Source: JALHVH01 sp964585685
GTDB taxonomy: Bacteria > Acidobacteriota > Aminicenantia > Aminicenantales > Saccharicenantaceae
Direction: 5' to 3'
Length of the DNA stretch: 64,000 bases
NCBI GenBank assembly: GCA_964585685.1
Contig: CAZPEP010000067.1
Coordinates: forward strand, 1 to 64,000
Position 1 is the first letter of the stretch. Each line of letters begins with the position of its first letter. Below the pieces are notes generated by a model. It saw nothing but the letters and a program-made list of their open reading frames with translations. It had not been told where the DNA came from and searched no databases. Shown piece after piece: positions 13,049 through 21,750 of the stretch. The position numbers and the translations under genes were made by a program.

Positions 13049-14668
13049 ATGCACAAGAGCAAGCGATCGGACGTCCTTCCTGACCCTCAACCGGCTCCGG
13101 GCGCTCCCCGCCGCTCGAAGCGGGGGGCGTTCCTCCAGAGACTCCGGAAGCGCAGGATCATGGAAACCCTGGCCGCCTTTATCGGCGGCGGCTGGCTGAC
13201 CTACGAAGTCGTGCACTGGGTTCTTGTCGAGCACTATCACTTTCCGGAATATCTTTTGGACATCGCCATCCTGGCCTTTTTTGTCGCCCTGGTTTGCACC
13301 GTGACCTGGCTCTGGATCCGAGGGGGGAAAAGGGAAAAGGCCGGGGTCGATCAGGGGCAACGGAAAGATGAGCCTAAGGCGGAAAAATCCATCGCCGTCC
13401 TCTACCTGGAAAACATGAGTCCCGACAAGGAGAGCGACTATTTCTGCGCTGGAATAACGGAAGACATCATCACGGATCTCTCGAAGATCAAAGAATTGAA
13501 GGTCGTCTCGCGCGCCGATGTGCTGCCGTTCCGCAACAAAGAGGTGAACACGCGAAAAGTGGGGGAAGGGCTCGGGGTGAACTTCATTTTAGAGGGGAGT
13601 GTCCGCAAGATCGGAAATAAGATCAGGATCACGGGGCAGCTCATCGACGTCCGCACCGGCTTCCACGTCTGGGCCGAGAGGTTCGACCGGCTTCTGGAAG
13701 ACCTCTTCGATCTCCAGAATGAAGTCTCCCGGAAAATTGCCGAAGCCCTCAGAGTCTCGTTGACGGAATCTGAAAAGGAATCGCTTACCCATAAGCCCAC
13801 GGACGACTTGCGGGCGTACGACTTCTATTTGAGAGGGCGAGAGCTTCTTTATCGCCGCGGAAAGAAGAACAACGAACTGGCGATCAAAATGTTCGAGAAT
13901 GCCGTACAGATCGACCCGCGCTTCGCCTCCGCCTATGCAGCCCTGGCCGAAGCGGACTCTTACATGTACGCGTGGTACGACGGAGACCCGAAATGGTTGG
14001 GAAAGATCATCGAATTCAATCAAAGAGCTCTCAGCCTCGAGCCCGGCTCAGCCGAGGCGCTGTTCGGCATTGGAATGGTCAGCTTCTATCAGAAGCGATA
14101 TGGAGAGGCGAAGAGGACCATGGAAAAGGCCATTCAGCTAAAGCCCGATTACTATGACGCGTATCGTTGGCTCGGGTTCATCGCGGATATCTTTGGCGAA
14201 TACCAGGAAGCGCTTGGCTATTACACCGCGTGCGCGAAGATCAAGCCTTATAGCGAAGAGCCCTATATCCATTTTTACCAGACCTACGCGAGAATGGGGA
14301 ATGACGTGATGGCGGAGCAGGCACGAAGCAAACTGCTTGAGCTTGGCGAGCGCAAACTGGCACTAAATCCCGGCGATGCCATCGCGTTGAGCCGGATGGC
14401 GGCCGCCTATGCCCACCGGGGAGAGAAGGAAAAGGCTTACGCCGCCATGAGAAAGGTTCTCCAAGTCGATCCCGATGACGGTCTTAGCCAATACAATTGT
14501 GCCTGCACTTATGCTGTATTAGGGGAGAGGGAGAAAGCGCTGGCCTGCCTGAGAAAAGCACTCGAGGGCGGATATAAGAACATCCGCGAGTGGGTCAAGA
14601 GCGATCTCGATCTTGCGTCCCTTCACGAAGATCCTGATTTCAAGGCTCTCTTAGCCGAATTCGGCTAA
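13049..14668 (+). CDS. Membrane-anchored TolB-like/TPR protein
   Basis: 539 residues. A basic N-terminus is followed by two hydrophobic segments (about 46-62 and 70-90, IAILAFFVALVCTVTWLWIR). Residues 110-225 are the TolB-like/FlgO-type domain seen beside adenylate cyclases and CadC-like regulators (SIAVLYLENMSPDKESDYFC, then ITDLSKIKELKVVSRADVLP, GQLIDVRTGFHVWAERFDR). The rest is TPR repeats (AIKMFENAVQIDPRFASAYA, AKRTMEKAIQLKPDYYDAYR). There is no output domain, so it is probably a protein-interaction scaffold. A related TolB-like/TPR half is fused to the kinase at 36550. Confidence 0.75.
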   Translation: MHKSKRSDVLPDPQPAPGAPRRSKRGAFLQRLRKRRIMETLAAFIGGGWLTYEVVHWVLVEHYHFPEYLLDIAILAFFVALVCTVTWLWIRGGKREKAGVDQGQRKDEPKAEKSIAVLYLENMSPDKESDYFCAGITEDIITDLSKIKELKVVSRADVLPFRNKEVNTRKVGEGLGVNFILEGSVRKIGNKIRITGQLIDVRTGFHVWAERFDRLLEDLFDLQNEVSRKIAEALRVSLTESEKESLTHKPTDDLRAYDFYLRGRELLYRRGKKNNELAIKMFENAVQIDPRFASAYAALAEADSYMYAWYDGDPKWLGKIIEFNQRALSLEPGSAEALFGIGMVSFYQKRYGEAKRTMEKAIQLKPDYYDAYRWLGFIADIFGEYQEALGYYTACAKIKPYSEEPYIHFYQTYARMGNDVMAEQARSKLLELGERKLALNPGDAIALSRMAAAYAHRGEKEKAYAAMRKVLQVDPDDGLSQYNCACTYAVLGEREKALACLRKALEGGYKNIREWVKSDLDLASLHEDPDFKALLAEFG

Positions 14669-14842
14669 AGAGAAAACCAAGGATCAACCAAGCGATTCGG
14701 CCATGTCAACCGATGTCCGCAGCTTCGGGGCCTTCGCAAATCCCTTCGGCTTGCCGTTTGAGCCGTCAGGAAGGCCCGGCTCCGTCGCCGGACCCTCCCG
14801 CGTCGACTCAGCCTGTTATGGCTCCGACCGGTCCTGCGGCTC

Positions 14843-17560
14843 TTAGTAAAAGATCCGCAGGGAGATCTGCACCCGCCTGGGTGCGCCGATGGCGTCGGGT
14901 TTCATGAAGCTTTCCGATGTCCCGACGATGACCGTCTGGGTCATGGTGTCCGCGTTAAAGAGGTTGAAAACGTCCGCCGAGAGCCGGATGCCGGCCCGCG
15001 AGCCGAGATTGATCTTCTTCTCCAGCCGCAGGTCGAAAACATACATCGGGTCCAGTCTATACTGGGCGCCTCGCGGCTCGGCCATGACCGAGAAGGCGCC
15101 CTGGTTCATCCCATCGACGGGGATCATCCGGGCGATGGGCTTTCCCGTCTGGGCGATGAGATTGGCGCTGACGCTGAGGTCATAGGGGAGGAAATAGGTC
15201 CCCTGGAGCTTGAACATGCAGGTCCTGTCGCCCTGGAGAAGGCTCTTCCAATTGTTGTTGATAAGATCGTTGGGGCTCTGGATCCCGTTCCTTGTGCCTT
15301 GGGCGATGGGTCCGAGCGTGGACACGCCGTTGGCCTTGGACCAGACGAAGGACGAGCTGAGCTGCCAGTTGTGGGACAACCGTTTCTGGAGGGTGAGGAT
15401 CAGCCCCCGGTATTTCTGCTTGTACTCCGGCAGGTTCATCATCGTCAGGAAGTTGTCATCGACGGAAGTCGTCTGGTTATAGACGGTGACGGGTTTTCCG
15501 CCGACCTCGTCGAAGATCTCTACCGGCTCATACCGGGCGGACGTGTTCCACCAACTGTAGAAGTTATGGGTGTATTTATAAATATAGGTCAATTCCAGGG
15601 CCAGGTCGGTGAACAATTCCCGGCTCAGGCCGAAGGACAACTGACGGCAGAGGCTGTTCTTGACATTCGGATCCACGCCCACACCCTTGGTGGGGTCCCA
15701 GGTCCAGAAGGGGATGTCGTAAAGTTCTGTATCCCAGTTGTAAAGGTAGGCGTACGTCGGCGGAGTGCTCTTCGTCATCCGGGCGAAGGCCATCAGGGTC
15801 ATGCCGTCGTAGTAGTGGCCGTAGTTGGCTTTGAAGACGGTCTTTTTATCGGCCGTCAATTGGAAGACGAATCCCAGGCGGGGCGACCAGTTGTTCCAGG
15901 CCAGGACGTTGTTGCTGCCCTTGATCTTTTGGCCTGTTTTGTTGCGCTGGGCGTCGATGGCGTCCACGTCTGCGATATTCCCATCCTGATGGTCGAAACG
16001 GAGACCCAGGTTCAAGGTCAGCCGGTTGGAGACGGCCCAGGAATCGTCCGCGAAGACGCCCAGCTTGTTTATGGAGGACCCGTAGTTGTAAGGGTTCTGG
16101 AAATAGGCCGCGTACGGGTCGCCGCCCCAGTCGTAATAGACGACCCCTCCCGAATAGGAGCTGATTCCGGAAGAACTGCCCCGAGTGTACTGGACGCCGA
16201 CCTTGAACTCATGATTGCCATGGATGAAGTTGTCCGCGAAATGGGACAACGTGGCGTTCGCCTGGAGCTTGGCGTAGGTGGTTCGGCTCCAGGACCAGAT
16301 GCCGTTGGAGGCCTGGCCGGTCAGCCCGTCGTAGTGGTGGGGCTCGTCCAGGTTCCCGTCCATCGGGACCCAGTTGTCCTTGACCAGCCACCCTCCCAGC
16401 TTCAGGTCGAGAACGGTGTTCGGACTCAGGATGGAGGTCAGCATGATGTTGGGGACGCCGTATTTGCCCGGTTCCTCGGCGCAGGCGCCGAACGGTTGGG
16501 AGGGGGTGATGACATCCGGGAGCTTGGACCACTCATGCTGGTAGGACAGGACCAGCTTGTGGTTCTTGGCCAGCTGGAAGGTCACCTTGGCGAAGATCCT
16601 CTTATAATCGGAGGCTGTCGGAGAGTCGGACGGAGTCCCGAGCTGGGCATAATCATAGCGTTTGAACTGGACGTTGCCGTAAAACCAGATCTGGTCCTTT
16701 TTGAGCGGACCGGAGAGATCGAACCCCAGGTCCCAGTTCTTTTTTATCGTGAAGGGGAATTCGGCCCCCGGGACGTTATTTCCAACGAGGGAAGAAGGAA
16801 TGGTGTAGACGTTAATCCCGGCGTGGAGGGTGTTCCCGCCGGACTTGGTGACGACGTTGACCACGGCGCCCTGAAAGTCCCCGTACTCCGCCGGAGCCCC
16901 GATGGACACGACTTCGCCCTCCTCGTAGATGTCGGGATTGTTCCAGACCCATGTCGTCCCGTTCCAGTCGAACGAGGTGTCGACGCCGTCGACCAGGTAA
17001 TTGTCGGACCAGCCGGCGGAGCCCAGGGAGGTATGCCATTCCTCGGAGCTCGTTTCGTTCTGGGATACGCCGGGGGCCCAGTACATGATGTCGAGATAGG
17101 TGAAGCGGGCCTTGGGGACGTTCTCCATGAGCTGCTTGTCGTAGGTCGTGGACATCCCGGACCTGGTCACGTCGATCACGGGTGATTGCCCGACCACCAG
17201 GACCGATTCACTGATGGGAGAGGGATTCAAAACCGTGTCGATGGTCGTCGTCTTGCCGATGGACACGACGGTCTTCTCCCGTTCCTGGATCCGGAACCCG
17301 GTCATGGTGAACCGGACCTTATAGGGCCCGGGCGGCAGGGCCGGGAAGTAGAAAGAACCGGACGTCGAGGTGATCATGGACTTGATTCCGCCGATAAGTA
17401 TGGGGCTGCTGATCTCAACGGTCACGCCCGGAAGCAGTTCGCCGGTCTCGTCCTTGACCGTCCCCTGGATGCTTCCCGTCAACCGCTGGGCGAGAGCCGG
17501 GGGAACGATGAGAGATAGAGCGATGCCGAAAAGAAGAACAGAAAAAGATCTCTTTGACAT
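14843..17560 (-). CDS. TonB-dependent receptor 1 with carboxypeptidase-regulatory-like domain
   Basis: 905 residues from ATG 17560 (GGGAGG 8 bp upstream); earlier in-frame residues lack a signal peptide. Leader MSKRSFSVLLFGIALSLIVP, cut after ALA-Q. Residues 30-115 are the beta-sandwich domain (GSIQGTVKDETGELLPGVTV), 120-250 the plug (APAEYGDFQGAVVNVVTKSG), and the rest a 22-strand barrel ending in the aromatic residue Tyr (SLRIFY), as outer-membrane proteins do. No TonB box is obvious. Substrate unknown; peptide or amino-acid uptake is inferred from the exported peptidases around. It diverges from the C45 hydrolase gene. Confidence 0.9.
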   Translation of the reverse strand: MSKRSFSVLLFGIALSLIVPPALAQRLTGSIQGTVKDETGELLPGVTVEISSPILIGGIKSMITSTSGSFYFPALPPGPYKVRFTMTGFRIQEREKTVVSIGKTTTIDTVLNPSPISESVLVVGQSPVIDVTRSGMSTTYDKQLMENVPKARFTYLDIMYWAPGVSQNETSSEEWHTSLGSAGWSDNYLVDGVDTSFDWNGTTWVWNNPDIYEEGEVVSIGAPAEYGDFQGAVVNVVTKSGGNTLHAGINVYTIPSSLVGNNVPGAEFPFTIKKNWDLGFDLSGPLKKDQIWFYGNVQFKRYDYAQLGTPSDSPTASDYKRIFAKVTFQLAKNHKLVLSYQHEWSKLPDVITPSQPFGACAEEPGKYGVPNIMLTSILSPNTVLDLKLGGWLVKDNWVPMDGNLDEPHHYDGLTGQASNGIWSWSRTTYAKLQANATLSHFADNFIHGNHEFKVGVQYTRGSSSGISSYSGGVVYYDWGGDPYAAYFQNPYNYGSSINKLGVFADDSWAVSNRLTLNLGLRFDHQDGNIADVDAIDAQRNKTGQKIKGSNNVLAWNNWSPRLGFVFQLTADKKTVFKANYGHYYDGMTLMAFARMTKSTPPTYAYLYNWDTELYDIPFWTWDPTKGVGVDPNVKNSLCRQLSFGLSRELFTDLALELTYIYKYTHNFYSWWNTSARYEPVEIFDEVGGKPVTVYNQTTSVDDNFLTMMNLPEYKQKYRGLILTLQKRLSHNWQLSSSFVWSKANGVSTLGPIAQGTRNGIQSPNDLINNNWKSLLQGDRTCMFKLQGTYFLPYDLSVSANLIAQTGKPIARMIPVDGMNQGAFSVMAEPRGAQYRLDPMYVFDLRLEKKINLGSRAGIRLSADVFNLFNADTMTQTVIVGTSESFMKPDAIGAPRRVQISLRIFY

Positions 17561-17639
17561 GTTAGGGCCTCCCTCGATTGCTTTTTCCCCGATATATGCT
17601 GTCCCAGATTTATAATATTGGTTTTCGAAAGTCAAGGGA

Positions 17640-17669
17640 TTGACACTTCCGGGCGCCGTGAATTACTAT
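17640..17669 (+). promoter_or_regulatory. Promoter of the C45 hydrolase gene
   Basis: TTGACA (17640-17645), 18 bp, TACTAT (17664-17669). A TTGACT on the other strand (17628-17633) could serve the divergent receptor gene. Confidence 0.5.
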
Positions 17670-17708
17670 CTCTTTCATAAGGGGAGGACGGGGAAGAGGA
17701 GGAATAAG

Positions 17709-18866
17709 ATGCTCGACAAATCAAGATTTCCGGGGACTTTTCTCCCGATGTTTTTCATCGTCATGTTTTTTAGCGCCGTCTCGCTTTGTCCTGCGGAAAC
17801 GTATCCAGCGCAGAAATCCGCAGGTCCCTTGAAGGACATTCCCATCCCCGTCATCCATGTCAAGGGCAGCCATTATGAGGTTGGGCGTCAGATCGGGACC
17901 CAGCTCAAGAGTAACCTCATCCGAGAGGTCGCGGAGATGAAGAAGAACAAGGACTGGGAAAGGATTAAAGCGGAAGCGGGACTCTTTCTTCAATATTCCA
18001 GAAAATACGTGCCCGAGTATGTGATGGAGGCTCAAGGCGCGGCCGACGCCGCCGGATTGGAATTGGAGGATCTTTTTCCCTCCGTTTGCGAAGAACTTGG
18101 ATCGGACGGGTATGAATTTACAAAGGGCTGCAGCGATCTCATCGCCTCCAACGACGTCACCGAAGACGGGTCCGTCCTTGCGGCGCATAACAATGACACG
18201 TCTGTTTCCACTCAAGAGCGTGTCACCATCATCCACTACCAGGTGGACGGCGAGCCTGAGATCATCGCCGTCGGTTATGGGGGCTTGGGGATCAGCGTGG
18301 GCTACAATTCGGCGGGCATCAGTCTGACGGGCAATCAGGTCGACTCCAACGATATGAGAGTCGGAGTTCCCCGGTTCCTTCTCGTTCGCAAGATCCTGGC
18401 CGCTCAAACGATCGGTCAGGCGATCGATGCGGCCATCATAAAACAAAGGGCCTCCGATTATAATCAGGTCATCGCGGACTCGAACGGAGAGATCTACAGC
18501 ATCGAAGGCTCGGCCACCGACTACGCTCCGCTCTACTCGACGGACGGCTATCTGGTCCATACCAATCATTTTGTCGCGCCCTGGATGAGAAAGTTCGAGC
18601 TTGACCCGAACGCGATCACTTGTTCTATTGTCCGGTACAACCGCGGTATCCGATTGCTCAAAAACAACCTCCATAAGCTGAATGCCGAGAAGATGAAAGA
18701 ATTCTTGTCGGACCATGTGAATTATCCGGATTCCATCTGTCGGCATGGGGAAAGAGTGAAAACCACGTTTTCCATTATCATCAACCTCAAGACGCTCACG
18801 ATGCTTCTGGCCAGAGGCAACCCGTGCGAGGTCAAATACAACGAGTACAAACTCATTTCCAAGTGA
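17709..18866 (+). CDS. C45-family Ntn hydrolase (acyltransferase/peptidase), exported
   Basis: 385 residues from ATG 17709 (AGGAGGAAT upstream). N-terminal signal (FLPMFFIVMFFSAVSLC). Residues 45-75 show the family N-terminus (IPVIHVKGSHYEVGRQIGTQ). The autocleavage site is KGCSDLIA with Cys141 as the predicted nucleophile after processing, then DGSVLAAHNNDTS and GYNSAGISLTGNQVDSNDMR. Related to acyl-CoA:6-aminopenicillanate acyltransferase, which activates itself by cleavage before Cys. Likely a periplasmic amide hydrolase acting on acylated amino acids or peptides; substrate unknown. Confidence 0.85.
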   Translation: MLDKSRFPGTFLPMFFIVMFFSAVSLCPAETYPAQKSAGPLKDIPIPVIHVKGSHYEVGRQIGTQLKSNLIREVAEMKKNKDWERIKAEAGLFLQYSRKYVPEYVMEAQGAADAAGLELEDLFPSVCEELGSDGYEFTKGCSDLIASNDVTEDGSVLAAHNNDTSVSTQERVTIIHYQVDGEPEIIAVGYGGLGISVGYNSAGISLTGNQVDSNDMRVGVPRFLLVRKILAAQTIGQAIDAAIIKQRASDYNQVIADSNGEIYSIEGSATDYAPLYSTDGYLVHTNHFVAPWMRKFELDPNAITCSIVRYNRGIRLLKNNLHKLNAEKMKEFLSDHVNYPDSICRHGERVKTTFSIIINLKTLTMLLARGNPCEVKYNEYKLISK

Positions 18867-18903
18867 TAGAAAAATCCCTCCGCGGCGGCTCCTCTTTTTA
18901 CGG

Positions 18904-18932
18904 TTGACAAAGTGAAAACGGTGAATTATTAT
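18904..18932 (+). promoter_or_regulatory. Promoter of TonB-dependent receptor 2
   Basis: TTGACA (18904-18909), 17 bp, TATTAT (18927-18932). Near consensus, suggesting strong expression. Confidence 0.7.
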
Positions 18933-19056
18933 CCCCCCAAGTACTAAAACGTGGAGCGTTCAAGCCTCCTAAATGCGCGAGTGGACAGAAGGGGAAAATC
19001 AGCGGGATCGCCGCGGCGGTCTTTTCATGCCTAAATTCAAAGAAGAGGGGTGTCCA

Positions 19057-21750
19057 TTGATCAACAAGAGGGTTTTAAGCTTGGCCTTTTTAAGCCTCGT
19101 TTTCATGCTTTTGGCGGTCCATCAAGGCTTTGCCCAGAAACAGACAGGAACGATCAGGGGAACGGTCAAGGACGAGGCCGGGGAGCCTCTGCCCGGAGTC
19201 ACCGTAGACTTGAAAGGCCCGGCTTTGATGGGCTCCCGATCGACCCCGACCGACGCCGCGGGAGGATTCAGGTTTGTTGCCCTCCCGATCGGCGCGGGTT
19301 ATGAGGTTGCGTTTTCGCTGCAGGGGTTTCAGCCGGAGACGAATAAAAACCAGAGAGTCACGATCGGGGGAACCATCGTCCTCGACATCGTTCTCAAGCC
19401 CGTCGCCATCAAGACGGAATTGACGGTGACCGCGACATCCCCCCTTATGGATATCGCGAAGTCGAGCTTCTCCTCCACATTCGATGCCAAGACTTTGGAT
19501 ACACTGCCAACCAGGCGGTTCACGTTCTTCGACATGGTTCAAGCCTCCCCGGGCATCACGACGTCGGATTCCGAATATTCCCGCGCCAGTGCCTTCGGGG
19601 GCGAGGATAAGTCGAATGCCTATTACATCAACGGGATCGACATTTCCGCTCCCTCGACAGGCGCGGCCTGGCCCTGGCCCATGCCTGATGTGATCGAAGA
19701 AATGGAGATCACCGGAATAGGCGCTCCGGCCGAATACGGCAATTTCGAGGGGGCGGTCATCAATGTCGTCAGCAAGTCCGGTTCCAATACCTTTCACGGC
19801 GCTGCGAAGTACTTTATCCAGCCGCAATCCCTGACGGACACGAACACTCCCGAGGAGAAGTGGTCCTTTCACCGTGACCACTGGCACGATGCCGTCTTCA
19901 CTCTGGGAGGGCCGATCATCAAGGACAAACTGTGGTTCTTCGCCGCCCTTCAGCATAGAGTGGATCGATTTTCGGGGGTGGGAGCGGACCCCAGGTATCC
20001 GGTCGAAACGAGCATGAAGCCCACGGGGGACATCAAGATCGACTTCCAGCTCAACAAAAAGAATAAAGTGAGCTTCTTCGCCCACTATGAAAGTTATCGA
20101 TTCCCCGGGACTCCCACGGAATTCAAACCCTATGAAACGATCAACTCCGAAGTGGCGCCGGCCATCACCCCCAGTTTTGAATGGCTCCATATGATGAACG
20201 ACAATACCTACTTCGAGATCAAGTACGGCGGCTTTTACACTTATGATAAATGGGATCCGGTTTCGGGGGATTTGACGACCCCGGGGCGCTCGGATTGGGG
20301 AACCGGATACGATTCCGTCAATGCCAGGACCTATTACCACTGGAAGACCAACCGGACCCAGGTCAACGCTAACATCTCCCATTACGCGGAGGATTTCTTA
20401 AAAGGACATCACGAGTTCAAGGCCGGCGTCCAATACAGCCATGGCTATTCCGACCTGATCTGGGGCTACACAGGAGGCGTTGAGTACTTCGACTATATGA
20501 ACGAGCCCTATTTCGCCTATTTCCGCAATCCTTCCCACTACGGCGGCATGTCGGACCAGCTGGGGTTCTTTGTCGACGACACCTGGCAGGTATCGGACAG
20601 GCTGACCGCCAATCTCGGACTGCGTTTTGATTACAACCATGCGTCCATCCCCGCCTTCGACGAGCTCGACGAGTTCGAGAAGCCTACGGGGAAAAAGATC
20701 GCCGGCATCCCCGATGTGGCGAATTGGAAACAGTTCTCGCCAAGGATCGGGATCAATTACCAGCTGACCTCGGACCGGAAGACGCTTTTCCGTGCGTCCT
20801 ATGGCCGCTACACCAAAGGCCTGGTCCTTGGAGACATCGAGGGGGCGACCCCGGCCCTCTCGATCCTCTACGGCCGAGCGTACAATCCCGATACTCAGGC
20901 CTATGACATCGACGTCTGGAGCTGGGATCCCCTGTACGACGTCGGCATCGACAAAGAGCTGAAGGCGCCCTATACGCATCAGTTCTCCGCGGCCCTGGAA
21001 AGGGAGGTCTTCAAGGATTTCTCGCTTTCGGCCACGTTCATCTACAAGATCAATAAGAACAGAATAGCGATGCTCAATACGGCCGCTCAGTACGAGGAGA
21101 TCCCCTTCGTCGATGCCAGCACCGGGGATACGATCGTGGTCTACAACCAGGTCGAGCCCCTCGATAATTTCTATAGCATCACCAATCCGGGAGACACGAT
21201 CACCTATAGGGCTCTGATGCTCGTGGCCAATAAGCGCTTTTCCCATAATTTCCAGATGTATTCCTCGTTCACCTGGTCGAGGGCGTGGTGGAAACCCAAA
21301 GGCTACAAAGATAAAAACGAGCTCATCAATTCGGAAGGCCCCATGAGCATCGAATACGCCGTCGACAGGAATTGGATGTGCAAGGTCGGCGGCGTTTACA
21401 TGGCTCCGCTCGGCTTCGTTTTCGGGGCGAACGTCATCTACCAGCAGGGAGCGCCCTGGGAGAGGACGGTTCTCGTCCCGGGACTCAACCAGGGGCCGAA
21501 ATTCATCAAGGCCGAGGCGCGCGGGAGCCGCCGGCTGCCCTCAGAGCTTTTATTCGACGTTAAGATCGAGAAAACGTTCCAAATAGCGCAAAAGTACTCG
21601 GTGGAGCTTTCGTGCGACATCATTAACCTGTTTAACAAACATACCAATATGAGCTATGTCAGCACACAGATAGAGAGCCCGAGCTGGATGATCCCCACCA
21701 ACATCATCCTGCCCAGGAGGGCCCTCATCGGGTTGAAATTCGTCTTTTGA
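19057..21750 (+). CDS. TonB-dependent receptor 2 with carboxypeptidase-regulatory-like domain
   Basis: 897 residues from TTG 19057 (GAGGGG 8 bp upstream), which places the signal peptide (LAFLSLVFMLLAVHQGFAQ) at the N-terminus; ATG 19027 would add ten residues. The beta-sandwich domain (GTIRGTVKDEAGEPLPGVTV) is followed by the plug with GAPAEYGNFEGAVINVVSKS and a barrel ending in Phe (IGLKFVF). It has its own near-consensus promoter. Its last 26 bp overlap the convergent M28 peptidase gene. Ligand unknown. Confidence 0.9.
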   Translation: MINKRVLSLAFLSLVFMLLAVHQGFAQKQTGTIRGTVKDEAGEPLPGVTVDLKGPALMGSRSTPTDAAGGFRFVALPIGAGYEVAFSLQGFQPETNKNQRVTIGGTIVLDIVLKPVAIKTELTVTATSPLMDIAKSSFSSTFDAKTLDTLPTRRFTFFDMVQASPGITTSDSEYSRASAFGGEDKSNAYYINGIDISAPSTGAAWPWPMPDVIEEMEITGIGAPAEYGNFEGAVINVVSKSGSNTFHGAAKYFIQPQSLTDTNTPEEKWSFHRDHWHDAVFTLGGPIIKDKLWFFAALQHRVDRFSGVGADPRYPVETSMKPTGDIKIDFQLNKKNKVSFFAHYESYRFPGTPTEFKPYETINSEVAPAITPSFEWLHMMNDNTYFEIKYGGFYTYDKWDPVSGDLTTPGRSDWGTGYDSVNARTYYHWKTNRTQVNANISHYAEDFLKGHHEFKAGVQYSHGYSDLIWGYTGGVEYFDYMNEPYFAYFRNPSHYGGMSDQLGFFVDDTWQVSDRLTANLGLRFDYNHASIPAFDELDEFEKPTGKKIAGIPDVANWKQFSPRIGINYQLTSDRKTLFRASYGRYTKGLVLGDIEGATPALSILYGRAYNPDTQAYDIDVWSWDPLYDVGIDKELKAPYTHQFSAALEREVFKDFSLSATFIYKINKNRIAMLNTAAQYEEIPFVDASTGDTIVVYNQVEPLDNFYSITNPGDTITYRALMLVANKRFSHNFQMYSSFTWSRAWWKPKGYKDKNELINSEGPMSIEYAVDRNWMCKVGGVYMAPLGFVFGANVIYQQGAPWERTVLVPGLNQGPKFIKAEARGSRRLPSELLFDVKIEKTFQIAQKYSVELSCDIINLFNKHTNMSYVSTQIESPSWMIPTNIILPRRALIGLKFVF

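Noticed and set aside
15299..17185. 628-codon plus-strand frame opposite TonB receptor 1
   Set aside because: Shadow of the receptor; no start signal or domain.
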